Shown in pieces: positions 13,091 through 25,245 of a stretch of 64,000 nucleotides of DNA; position 1 is the stretch's first letter, and each line of letters starts with the position of its first letter. Source of the stretch: Syngnathus acus. Its lineage: Eukaryota; Chordata; Actinopteri; Syngnathiformes; Syngnathidae. Position numbers and translations under genes: made by a program. The notes below the pieces were generated by a model that worked only from the letters and a program-made list of their open reading frames with translations, searched no databases and had not been told where the DNA came from. The DNA lies in NCBI RefSeq assembly GCF_901709675.1, contig NC_051098.1, forward strand, positions 13,917,918-13,981,917. The letters are read 5' to 3'.

Positions 13091-16000
13091 TAGCAAATTT
13101 TGGCCTCAGCATTGGTTGGGGTGGCTTTGATAGCGATGACGCACGAGATGAAAACTTTAAAGTTAGAATGTTGCGCTTTGAGCACCATGCGCACCGTCAG
13201 AATGTGGCTCTCCTGCAAATTTCTGCACCAACCTACCGGGAATTATCGGACTTCAACACCCACGCATGATGCTAATAATTTCCTATTTTTGTTGTGTTGA
13301 GGTCTGTCCAAATCTTTGGGCCTTATTGAGGGTTTCGGGGGCCGAAGAGCAGGTGACTTGGCCGCCACCCTTTCTCCGAATGAGGAGAGCGAGAGCAAGA
13401 ACCTGAGGGAAAAATACGGCTACAACGCCTACCTGAGCAACACCATCTCCCTGGACCGAACCATCCCGGACTACAGACCCGACAGGTTAGACACCGCCGC
13501 ATTTTGTTTGAGCAACATTCTGAAAAGTCCCTATTTGTATTTTCTCTAGATGTCAAAATGTCAGCCATCCCCAGGATCTCCCCCAGATGGCGCTGGTGTT
13601 TATCTTTGTCAACGAGGCCCTGTCCGTCATCCTGCGCTCGGTCCACTCGGCTGTCAATCACACGCCGGCCCATCTACTCAAGGAAATCATCCTGGTGGAT
13701 GATCACAGCGACGACGGTGCGGCCAAAAAAATACACTTGACAGGACTTTCTAATTCTACAAGTTCCAAGACGTAAAAGATTTGGTGGAAACGTCACTATA
13801 AAATTCACTTTTCATGTATTCATTTGGGAACTACAAAGTACCAATTTATGCAAATTACCGAAACGTCAAGTGAGAATGTGGATTTCGTCGACTTCACTTT
13901 ATTAACATTAACACTACCAGAAACAAGAAGTGAAAATAATGTGATTACACGTTTGGAGAGGAAGTGCAGCTATCATTCTTTAATAACATTTTAATTATTG
14001 AGCTACTTGACTGAGTGTCCCTTTGCAAATTAGAAAAACTTACTCATCTGGACGCTCATATTAAAAGTGGTGGATGATGATGATGATGATGATGAAGAGG
14101 AGGAAGCGAGTGCGTGCGAGTATTTCGGTCCCACATCAAAAGGCGCCGCTTTGTTGTTTGCATTCCAAATTGGAATTCATGCAAACTTTAGCTATGCTGT
14201 AGATTACGAGAAAAAAATGTCTTACCTCTAGAAGTTGAAGATGTTTTGTTGTTGTGATGCAGAGGAGCTGAAAGGACCTCTGGAGGACTACATGAAGAAG
14301 CGCTACCCCGGTCTGGTCAAGATCGTCAGAAACCACAAGAGGGAGGGTCTGATCCGGGCCAGGATTGAGGGCTGGAAGGCAGCTACTGCCGAGGTGACGG
14401 GATTTTTTGATGCCCACGTGGAGTTCACACCCTTCTGGTTAGGCAACGTTCCTTTAAAAAAAAAAAACGGGCTTAGTCATCGTTGCCGCATCCGCTAAAA
14501 TGATGCGATGTGCGTTTATGTTCATTTTTACTCACCAGGGCCGAGCCGGTTCTGACCCGAATCAAGGAGGACCGCAGGAGGATTATACTGCCGTCCATTG
14601 ACAACATCAAGAAAGACACCTTCGAAGTGGAGCGCTATCTGAACTCGGCCCACGGCTTCAATTGGGAGCTGTGGTGCATGTATATCAGCCCACCAAAACA
14701 ATGGTGGGACGATGGGGACCTCACGGCACCCATTAGGTGGGCCCGCCTCACGTACAGACTATTTCATGTTCATATCACGACGTCCAACAAATGGCGACTA
14801 GCTCAATGCTAACATATCATGGGGGAACTCCATAGAAAGGACAAACGATAATACTAAAATGGATGTCAGTGACGTTCAACATATGCAATCTTGTGGGTGA
14901 TCTCCAAATGATTGTGTGCTTTGTTGAGACAGGAGCCCCGCCATGATTGGCTGCTCTTTTGTGGTCAATCGGCTCTTCTTTGGCGAGATTGGGCTGCTGG
15001 ACCCCGGCATGGATGTCTATGGTGGAGAGAACATCGAACTGGGCATCAGGGTTAGTGTTGTCGCAGTGGAAATGTTCACACAGCTGGTTCCCAAGGGATA
15101 AAAAAAATGATCCGGTCATTTGCCGATGAGTGTTGCGCCCCCTACAGGTGTGGATGTGCGGGGGCAGCATGGAGGTGTTGCCATGCTCCCGCGTGGCTCA
15201 CATCGCCCGCATGAAGAAGCCGTACATCAGCGACATCGCCTTCTACACGCGCCGCAACGCCCTGCGCGTGGCCGAGGTCTGGATGGACCACTTCAAGTCC
15301 AACGTCTACGTGGCCTGGAACATCCCCATGGAGGTGAGGCCCCACATCGTCTATGTTGATACAAAATCCACGCGAAGCGCTCATCTGATGGTGACAACTG
15401 CAGAATCACGGCATCGATTTCGGAGACATCTCCGAGAGGGTGGCCCTCAGGAAGAGTCTGCAGTGTAAAAATTTCCAGTGGTACCTGGAGAACATTTACC
15501 CCGAGATGAGGACGTATAGCGACACGCTCTATTACGGCGAGGTGAGTCCCACACCAAATTTATTTTCCACCCAAATCCTCTTGAGACCTGGATCCACAAA
15601 ATGGATGGCTGAACATTTTGCTATGATGTCATGTGTATTGCTTAACGCTGTGTAAATGTTAGCTAGCTTTAGCACTGTGAAAGGTAAACAAGATGTTAGC
15701 TAGCATGCTAGTCAAACTTGCTTAACACTGTGAGCTAGCTTTAGCATTGTGAAAGGTAAACAAGATGTTAGCCAGCATGCTAGTCAATGATTTTCTCAAA
15801 TGCTCAAACATTCATTTTTGTCAAAAGTGCTACGTTTGGCATTTCAGCTGCGCAACTCCAAAGCGAGTCACCTGTGTTTGGACGACGGTATGAATGAGAA
15901 CGACACAGCCACCCTATACCCCTGCCATGGGTTGGATCCTCAGGTAAGTGGGATAGAAACTGGACTTGAAATACTCGCTTATCAGGGTGGCAAAAAGTCA

Positions 16001-16490
16001 AAGGATTGCCGTCATCTCCGGAGGTTGAAAACAGTAACTGAGGAGGACAAAGAAAAGACACATTAGCTCCCACAACTGTGTTGTTTCTCAGGAAGGACGT
16101 TACACCAAAGATGGTCATCTGTTCCTGGGCTCGCTGGGTAAAACCGGGGTGAGCACTCGCTGTGTGGCGGACGATCCTGCCTCCGCGTTCCCGCAACTCA
16201 TAGACTGTGAGAAAGACAAAAACAAACACCGCACCAAGTGGATTTTCACTCAGGTGACAGCTAGCTTCTTCTCATGAATAGTTAGCTTAGGTCACCTTTT
16301 AGCTTTGTTTATTTTCCCCCTGTAGGGTGATTCCATAGTAAACTCTGCCTCAGGCCGCTGCCTGGAGGTAGTGCCCACCAAATTGAACTTCGGCCACCAG
16401 GTGGTGTTGAAGTCCTGCTCTGGACAGCGGTGGACCATAAAGAACACCATGAAGGATGGTGCTGAAGTTCGGTTAGCGGGGCCATTGTAG
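12852..16490 (+). CDS. galnt17: Polypeptide N-acetylgalactosaminyltransferase 17
   Basis: Eleven exons: 12852-13089, 13302-13485, 13550-13716, 14263-14437, 14539-14736, 14933-15050, 15148-15333, 15404-15541, 15848-15943, 16092-16253 and 16326-16490 (TAG); 608 aa. The start [20 protein letters not shown] resembles human GALNT17 (MASLRRVKVLLVLNLIAVAG), and [20 protein letters not shown] in the stem is nearly identical to it. Type II Golgi membrane enzyme for mucin-type O-GalNAc transfer; catalytic GT-A domain in exons 2-8, lectin domain in exons 9-11 (CLDDG, CSGQRW). DAH, YGGEN and VAHI replace the canonical DSH, WGGEN and VGHV, as in human GALNT17. The orthologue call is reinforced by caln1 next door, as in human 7q11.22. 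The human gene spans hundreds of kilobases; here it is 3.6 kb. Confidence 0.93.
15661..15790 (+). repeat. 72-bp direct duplication in galnt17 intron 8
   Basis: AGCTAGCTTTAGCACTGTG followed by AAAGGTAAACAAGATG occurs at 15661 and again at 15733 with one or two changes. Each unit ends in GCATGCTAGTCAA. Two copies lie within the intron 15542-15847. Confidence 0.8.
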
Positions 16491-16588
16491 CTTCACACAC
16501 TCATAAGTGTGGGGACGTCAGGACCAGTTTCTGAGACAGTAATGATTGCCTCGTTGACTTTTACTTGGGCAGTGAGCTGGGAAGAAAA

Positions 16589-16594
16589 AATAAA
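16589..16594 (+). terminator. Poly(A) signal of galnt17
   Basis: AATAAA about 100 bp after the galnt17 stop codon; a further AATAAA occurs near 16889. Either could be used. Confidence 0.5.
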
Positions 16595-17482
16595 TCAACC
16601 TGGTTTATGATTTTGAAGCAGGTGCTTACAGACCAGCGATACAAGACATATTTTGAGCGTAGAAAAAATAATGCAAAAAATTGATCAAAAACACAACAGT
16701 CCCATGTTGGGGTAATCTTTTGTTCTTTCAAAAAAAAAAAAAAAAATCCAAAGGCTTGTTTTTTTGGATACTGGGTGCTTGCTTGCGCTCCATGTGCTGA
16801 AGCTTTAATGGCTTCATTGACTCATTTGCAAGTCTCTCGTGACCTATTATGCAGCAAGAGTGGGTTTGGTGTGTGTCAGTCAAATAGCAATAAACCCGAA
16901 ATGTATGACTGCCTGTATTGTTTGGGCTGTTCACTTTTTTAAAGAAGCTCTCCGAATAAATTTGTTTTATATCTTGTTTTCATTAGCCTGGAGGCTTTGT
17001 TCCGTTGTCGTGCGGAGATTTGTGGCCTTTTTTCTTTTTTATCACAGGTCACACGACCCATTGAGGCAAAAAAGTAGAACCATTTTGCAAAAACAAAGAT
17101 TTATTGCATGATTTTGTACGCATGTTCAGTATGTACACACTGAGCCTTGTTAAATATTACAACTTAAAAGTATATTTGTGTTTGTTCATTGTCGCACATG
17201 CAATTTGTGTGTGTGTGTGCTTGGTTAATATATTGTGAGAGTTCATGCTACTCCAGAGAGACACCAGCGTCCGTTTCTCCGCCAAAATAAAAGCTCAGAA
17301 ATGGAGGAGGCATGCAAACATTCCTGCAAGGCTGGTTTGTCTGAATGGAACAAGAACACACACTGTGGGAGGCAAATACTAAAAATGTGCCACTCCCTGT
17401 GGTTTGATGCTCAGTTTTTAATTTTGTGTTTCAAAATAAATGGGACGCTCTAAAAAATAAACGCAAACACTGCTGTAAGACC

Positions 17483-17939
17483 AGGGGTGGGCAAAGAAAA
17501 TGGCCCACTGTTTTATAAAATAAAACCAGAATTAATAGATTTATTATTACAAAATAAAATATTTTATTCATGCATTTACAATGTAATTATTTGTTTGAAT
17601 AAATGATTGGTTCATCCATATTATTACATGAAAATGAATTATTACCGAAATATTTTACACATGCATTTGACTTTTTTTTTTAAAATACATAATTGGTTAT
17701 AATATAGTAATTATTTTAAAATGGCAATTAACTATCACTTATTATTTACGCTATGTGATACATTTAATTATTGGTTTAAGGAATAATTGGCAATTGTAAT
17801 CATAAATCAATGCAGCATAATTATCCCATTATTTTATAAAACTATTTTACATGTGTTACATACACGTTTTAACGGTGTATCTCGTCTACAAATGACATGG
17901 CCTATCTGTTCTTTTTAAAATATTGTTTGCCCACCCCTT
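17483..17939. mobile_element. Non-autonomous hAT-like miniature element (MITE)
   Basis: An AT-rich stretch of about 457 bp is bounded by inverted ends: CAGGGGTGGGCAAA at the left and TTTGCCCACCCCTT at the right, 13 of 14 matching after reversal. CAGGGGTGGGCAA-type ends are characteristic of hAT transposons. There is no transposase reading frame, so it is non-autonomous. I could not see a clear 8-bp target duplication. Confidence 0.65.
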
Positions 17940-18704
17940 GACACTTCTCACTAGACAAGTCATTAGGTACACCATCAAACAAGAAAAAAAAAATCTAGCT
18001 ATGATGCTCACGTCATCATTATTAAACTAACAATATGTTTATTATTGCGCTTGTACAAGTGCACTGTATCATGACGACAATAATAAACAAATTGTTAAAT
18101 CAAAACGTGATATTATTGTGGCGTGAACAAACACGCTGTTTGCGTGCTGTCCACAAGAGGGCGCAATTTCACAAAGCTTGCTGGTCATCCCGTTTTGAGT
18201 CTATTATGGCTTGGAACACACATTCCGCCTCAGAGTGACGTCACCTGGCGCAGGAGTGTTACTGTAGTTGTGCAGTCACAGTGTTTTGTTACTTCATAGA
18301 ATTCACATATAACAGACACAACACGTGTGGGCGGGGCCTAGGAGACCACGTGGCTTCTTCCTTTTTTTAGTAAAGGTGCTGCTAGTTTTATGTTGCTTCG
18401 TTTTACAGTGAACAAGCGCAATATCGCAGATTTAAAACCCGTCATTTTTAAATAGAGCCGTCCCAATTCAGAGTTGTGCCAAGACGCCAGACAGCAAAGA
18501 TTAGCTACCCTACTAGTTCGCACAGAGCAGAGAAAATATGTCTCTGCGTATAGTTGTATGCTCGGTCTATATGTGTTGCTGCACCATGTGTGTTAACGTA
18601 GCAGTTGTATTTATCGTGACCATCTATGCTGATTTCCGTTATCACATTTATGTGTTAGCATTTAGCTAACAGGCGTTTATGACATGACATTATGAATGGG
18701 ATTG

Positions 18705-18790
18705 GTTTGTCTGCCGATAGGCTGGCGACCAGTCCAGGATGAGTCTCACTGTTCCTGCCAAGTGTTCAGTTGGCCCTCTTAACGAGGAGT
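18705..18790. repeat. Dispersed repeat fragment with GGCGACCAGTCCAGG core
   Basis: Contains GGCTGGCGACCAGTCCAGGA, a motif recurring in this window near 25390-25610 and 61805. It is similar to a repeat widespread in teleost DNA. It lies in the interval between galnt17 and caln1. Confidence 0.5.
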
Positions 18791-19299
18791 CCAATTGGCA
18801 AAAATGGATATTGTATTGTGGTATCAGTATTGCTGCTATGTGTGCTTGATCATGTATAAAGCTTATTATGCAAAGTGGCCTACAGCATCACTCGTCAATC
18901 AATCATTAATCTGTCAATAACAGTGAATTGATTCAACAAGTCAGAAGACGGAAAAGGACACACGCGCACACAGAAACAGCACAGATGGACGAGACGGGAC
19001 GGCGCCGCCTGGTCTCCTCGACACACTCGGTTGCCGTGAGAAACGGGAAGTCAGAAGAAGATGGCGACAAACGGGGGAGAATATTCATGCTTTGCGGAGA
19101 CGGACGGGAAAAGGAGGAAATGAAAAGTAGAGGATGAGGGCAGAAGAGGGGAAAGGAGGAGGATGAAAGAGGACGACAATGGAGGAAGACGAGAAAGGAG
19201 GACGTTAAGTGTTTGGGGTTCTTGTCTCAAAGAGATCCCTGTTTGATCTCCCTCTTGGAGGACTTACAGTCCACGCCGACAAACTATTTAAAAAAACAA

Positions 19300-19440
19300 A
19301 AAAAAAAAACAATTCCCAGCATTCCCTGCGGCAGCCAGAACGAGTGTTCACCATACTTGAGTGAGTCCGCCAGGTTGGACATGTCCTGCTCCTCCGCGCG
19401 GATCTTGATGCTGTCCACGTGGACCTTCTGACCACATTCG
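19300..19440 (-). other. Coding-like segment of unknown origin, downstream of caln1
   Basis: The minus strand is open with strongly GC-ending codons and translates to an ordinary-looking protein stretch, for example KVHVDSIKIRAEEQDMSNL followed by ADSLKYGEHSFWLPQG. A plausible acceptor (TGGTCAG) precedes AAGGTCCACG, and a possible donor (TATGGTGAAC) follows SLKYG. It lies about 200-330 bp past the caln1 stop, on the same strand. It could be part of an alternative caln1 3' exon, an exon of an unrecognised gene, or a pseudo-exon. I do not recognise the protein. Confidence 0.35.
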
Positions 19441-19634
19441 GCGGCTCCTTGCCGTACGTGGCGTCCAAACAAAAGTCAAGTGCTCCTTCCTGCCGCCGGC
19501 GCAGTCTTATTGCAAGAGGTCAGAGGAGGATTGTGGGTAACGGCAGCCCTTGAGAGTCCCTGCTGTCGGAGTAAAGGGGTGGAGCTTGAGGAAAAAAAAT
19601 GAATGCGTGGGTGTGTATGTCACAGTGGGCGTGG

Positions 19635-22217
19635 CTATTCCATGCCGTTCCTCAGCATCTGATTGGCTGCAATCAGCATGACGCTAATGATGAACGCCAT
19701 GGCGAAGGCGCAGATCAGGCTCTTCCTCACGCAGGTCTGACGGTTCTTCTTGGACGGGTGCACTAAGAGACAAAGACGATAACATTCAAGCATTTACGAC
19801 ATGTCCTTGAACGCAGCATTCCAACAACCCAAAAGCGTTTCATAATTCATCTGGGTTCATTTTTATCAATCCAGCGCTGAGTCACTATTGGCGGTGGTCA
19901 TCACTTTACTTTTCTTGAAGACAAAAAAAAGGAAAGAAAAATATTGACAATAAAATACATGTATTTTGATATATTTTTGAATAATGCCAACAAGCTAGCT
20001 ATCATCCATCTTCCTATCTGTCTGTCTATCTTATCATCCTCCTCCCAACCTCGCCTTACTCATCTCCTCAGTCTTATTTTCTCATCCTAATCTCGCTCCA
20101 TCCATCTGCTCATCCTCCTCACGCCCTCATCCTCACCTCCTCGCCTCCTCCCACAGAGTTGACAGCATTTTCAAATCAATAAATCAGTAGGTGATGGGAG
20201 ATTTGAGGAGGAAATGTCAAATATCTTCTGACAGCCCCACCACCAGTAGACACACGCAGAAACGCACAGGTACACACACAGGTACCTCCTTCAAATTCGG
20301 TCTGACAGTTTCCCGCGTTCTCCTTGAGGCTCTCTTCCTCGTTGATGATGATGTTCTCAATGTCCTTCATGGTCAGGTGGTCTCGGAAGGCGTAGAAGAG
20401 TACGTGCTTCAGTTCCTCCAGCGTGATCCTCTGCATATCAAACTGCAAACGTATGCACATATGAAATGATGGCACTGGAGGCAATTTAAACTTTCCTAAG
20501 AAAAAAAAACATTTTGAAACTAGGGTGCAAATCGAAGCGTGTCCTCCTAATGGACTCGATGAGCAGTGTCAGGAAGGACAAAGAAAATATGCTGACTGAT
20601 CCTAAACAGAGTGACGCATGTCTGGCAGCACGCGAGCCAAACCTGCATGTCACCTGTCCTTGGGGGAGGTCAGTGACCCGATTGCTGCTGCCTAAGCTGG
20701 TTGCCCCTGGCGATGGGGAGGAGCAGGTGGCGGTACATAAGCAAAATATGAAAATTTATTTCCCTGCACCAGCCAGCGCCCGCTGTCCTCCAGCGCCGCG
20801 CGACCTCTATGGGACAACATGGCCGTTTTGATGACAGCCAGGAAAAAATAAATAAATAAAATTGTGGACAACAATCAAAAGCATCCAATTAGGAAATGAC
20901 CAGTCTGTTGACTAAGTCCGGCAACAAAAAAGATTTGAAAAGACATCAAGGTCCTGAAGTGTAACAGTCATGCAGCGCACTTCATTTATCTATTTTCTAT
21001 CTGCGCTCTGTCTCAGAACTGCGTCGCTGTTTTTTTTCTTTTTCTGTTTGCCACAGAGAGAAAACGAGATAGAGGAAAGGAATGGTGGGGGCGGGGTGAG
21101 GGGCGAGACCATGAGATTGAGAGTCCTCCGTGTCTCTCGATGTCGTTTAGCAGCTCGAAGGTGAAGAGCAAAGTCATCAATAGCCAATTAGTGTCAGCGT
21201 GATTCATTATTAGCGCTTATTAAGCCCAGGGGCCTCGTCACTCGTTAGCCGAGCGCGCCGCAGATACGGCCACGCTCGATAAACGCCGCCGCAAACAAAC
21301 AACCAAACAAATCTTCTGGCTCACACTTTGTTGTCCTTGGCGGAGGTAACACAACACAGCCAATACACTTCGTGACCAAAAAAAAAAGCCTGCAGTTACA
21401 TGAAAAAAATAAAATGAACTGGATGAATTGCATATCTAATGAAGTAAATTAAAAAAAAAAAAAAAGTGCAGCTATTGTTTTTTTTTTATGCAGGGAAAGC
21501 CAGCATATCATCAATGCATAAAAAATGAAACAATTGGGAAAAAAAATAGGCACAACATCACTATGAACGATTTTAGCTCATTTGCAAGTGCTCACTGTGC
21601 TGTGTTGTGTGTCACAGCTCATTTGCATATGGATGAATTAAATGATCAGAGTCCGCCACACTGAGCTCTAATGAGAGAGAAAAAAAAAAAATCAAAGTGC
21701 TTCTGACAGCAGGTCAACTGAGAGCGTCGCCATCACACGGACGATGATCAGAGCAATAAAATCTTCCAGAGGGGGTCCACTTAACACTCGCCAAATGTGA
21801 AACACAGAGGAGAGGTGTTGGTGGACTCACAATACCTGCCAGAAGATGGTGTCGATGGTGCTTCCCAGAAAACCTTCTCTGGTTTCAGAAGAAAGAAGTT
21901 TTGGTCCCAGGATCGTCATGAACTCCTCAAAGTCCACCTGGCCATCACCTTCACAACATCACATAAATTAACAAATAGAAATAATTATTTTTCAAAATAA
22001 AAGTTAATACTCAAGTTCTTCATCCCAAAAACGTCCCACAACACAAGTGTTTTATCTCGGCTGTTGGTTCTTTGTGCTTTCAAAATAAAAGTTGTCACAC
22101 AATTACTAAACCAAAAACTAAAAATGGACACATGGCTTGCTCTGTTGCATCATCAAGCGAATGCTAGTTTCCGTCTGGAGTGACAACTATTGATGAATTA
22201 TTAACCAGCCATGCAAA

Positions 22218-22251
<34 letters not shown>

Positions 22252-23658
22252 ACCATCCATGTCGAGGCGCTGCATGATGATGGCAAGCTCCACCTCGCTG
22301 GGCATGTATCCCAGGGAACGCATGGCCATTCCCAGCTCCTGCTTGGAGATGAAACCGTTGCCGTCGCGATCCAGAACCTTGAAGGCTTCCCGGATCTCTG
22401 CCACACAAACAGGAAGTGAACCGAGTCAACCTCCTGTGTCTCACCTGACACGCCAAATCGAACTGATTTTGTGTTAAATATGCAGGATGACGCATTTTGG
22501 TGGTCTAAAAAAGATTTAAATGACACATTTAGCCAATTATGCTGAATTACAATTTTACAGTGATGCTATCTTCCGGTTCAAGATAATCAAATGTTTTTTT
22601 TTTTTACAGTTCTTAAGCAAGTTGCTTAGTTTAGAAGTGCACGACCTAAGTGCAGTACCACGTTGCGCCACAACATGCCCCGGCAGCACTGACCTCTTGC
22701 AGACGAAATGCCACGGAATTAAGATTTCTGGTTCAACTGCAAAATAAACAGCTTTCAGCAAGCACGCCTTGCATCTTATTTAGTGAACTGTGCAAGCAAG
22801 AGCCTTCTTTTCTTTCCCTTAAAGTGATATTCCACAATAGTCTCCTATTTCTTGACAGGGAAAGTAAACAAAAGTAAATAGGGACTTGCCTGCACACTGT
22901 AAAAACTCATTATATAAAAAAAAAAAAAGACATCTGCAATACGTTGACTGCGCTAGGGAGGAACAACGATCCAGCAGGGGAGCACTTTATTAACTATAAA
23001 ATATGGACTTATTAATGGGTTACAGATATTGTCCAGGCATATGAATGGAATATGGACTTATTAATGCGGCGCCGATGCTTGCCAGCATATTAACACTCGA
23101 CACAGCCTCTCACTTTCGCTCGCTCTGCACAAGCAATTTTCCAGGTGGCGCCTTAATGTGACACCATTGGATTCCCATTACGTGCGTGCGCGTGTGCGTG
23201 TGTGTGGCGCAGTCTTCATTTATCAGGTGCTTGAGCCTCTTAGCGGTCACGGTGCTAAACAAAGTACACAACATTAGCCTGTAAAATAAAAGTTAACGGC
23301 GTGCATGTGCGTGAAGCGCGATTAGCGGCGAATGCCGTTATTAACAATGCAGATATAAAGTCAACGACTAAAAAGGCAGGATGGACCTATCGGCAAAATG
23401 GCCGCCAGAGCAGAGCACAGAAAGATGGATAGCCTTCAAATGACCTTCATGTTGACTGAGAGGCAGTGTTGCCTTTTTTGGGGGGGGTTTGTGTTGTTAT
23501 AGTTTTTGTTACAATGTCAATAAGAAAAATACCAAGGTATGTTTAATTGTTTTTTTAAATGTTGGAAAATGACTTGGGCAACGAGGCCGACGATATGTAA
23601 AGTACATTGTGGTGTGTATGTTATATACTGCATTGCATGGTGTGGATGTAGCGCTGCA

Positions 23659-23692
<34 letters not shown>

Positions 23693-25214
23693 GATTAGTA
23701 TGCAGGCCATATTTTTCTGCTCTGACTTTGATGTGTTTAGTTGCACTGCTCGGTGGCTTCTTGAGAAAGTGGAAAAGCACGCACGCACACACACACACAG
23801 ACACTCCACTTTTGGATTATAATAAAAAGCTTGATGGAAAATAACAAAACATCTTCAGGCTAACTCGAAACTCCTGACAGAAAAGATGAACGAGGTGCTT
23901 TTGAGGAGAGCTTGGGCTCTGGGTTCATAATGAGCTAAAATATTTTCTTCTTGTGTTGTTTCCAGTGATGTGACCTGGTCTCAGGTTTGTCACGTCAAAG
24001 ATAAATATGAAATGAAAATATGATGATGTGACTCACCATGGAGCTCCTCCACGGAGATGCTGGCCAACACGTCGCTGTCGGTGTCTGAGAGCGAGCGACT
24101 CAGGTAGTTGCCTTTGTAGAGGAGGCCTGCCGTCACATGGTGGAACGGCATCTTCTCTCTGCCAGCAACACAACGAGATCAGATCCAGGATGTTGATGAA
24201 GCAGCATGTGGCTCATCAGCTTCGAACACATCTGCTTTTGGGGGGGGAGGTGGGTCTATTTATGATAGACATCCATCCACCCATTCTAAAGGCCGCTTGT
24301 GTCAACTTGAACTTTGAGTGTTTTGAAATTTGTTCCGTGAAGTGAAATGTTCACGGAGGTGATGAACAGGCTCCTGGGTCCGCCTCTCGGGTACCGTGTG
24401 TCAGCTAAAACAAGCGCTTCCATAAAGAGGTCTGTAAACAACAATAAAACAAGCGCAAGTCATCCGCTAAATGGAAAAGTCACAGAGCGGGACACACTGC
24501 TAGACTACTAAGTGTGTGTATGTGTGTGTTGCATCATGGTTCACAGGGAGTCTCCTGATGCAATGGGTCTAAAACTACTTTTTATTTTTTTGAAACAAAA
24601 CATGGTTATTTGTGCCCTATTTGTACGACTACAATATTTTTTCTAATAATTTTTTATTATCTTGTCTAAGTCTGGAAAAATAACTGATTGTTTTATTATT
24701 GTAACAAAATTTAAATTTAATTTAAATGCATCTTTATTCCCATTAAATTACAACACATTTTTATGCAACAAGCACAAATTTAATCTCAGAATTATCGTCA
24801 TAAGGTCTAAGATTACAACTACTTTTCAAGGCATACGACTTTATTCTTTTGTTTGTTCTATATATTAAATATGATTTTATTCTATGCAACTACAAGATAA
24901 ATTACTATTATTGTGTGATTAACTTTATTCATGCAAGATCATCTTTCTTGAAAAAAATACAATAAAAATACATACAATATTCTCTTCTAATTGTGCTCTC
25001 TCATCCGATCAATCATATTTAAAAATTACACATTTGATGTAGTGTGTGTGTATTAACTAATCACCCGATTTACTCATGTGCGCACTAAAACAGCGTGAAA
25101 GTGTTTTATGTGCGGCATAAAAGCCCTTAAATACGATGCCATTTAACGCCGCCCGAGCCTCAGCGCCGCTGACATCCCATAATAGTAAATCACCCCAACA
25201 ATTCACTGGCTGCA

Positions 25215-25245
<31 letters not shown>

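Larger units (their letters stand above)
16595..19634. other. Galnt17-caln1 convergent intergenic interval
   Basis: No gene model is supported. Besides the MITE at 17483-17939 and the repeat at 18705, it holds a GT run near 17205, a purine-rich stretch (about 18930-19200) and a coding-like segment at 19300-19440 (separate entry). Part of the right side could be caln1 3' UTR. Confidence 0.6.

Noticed and set aside
22555-22760. Possible tRNA-derived SINE at 22650-22740 with a relative near 32545-32620
   Set aside because: The two share GGCAGCACTGA(C/G)CTCT and flanking similarity, so an old dispersed repeat is likely, but I found no convincing A and B box to call it a SINE.
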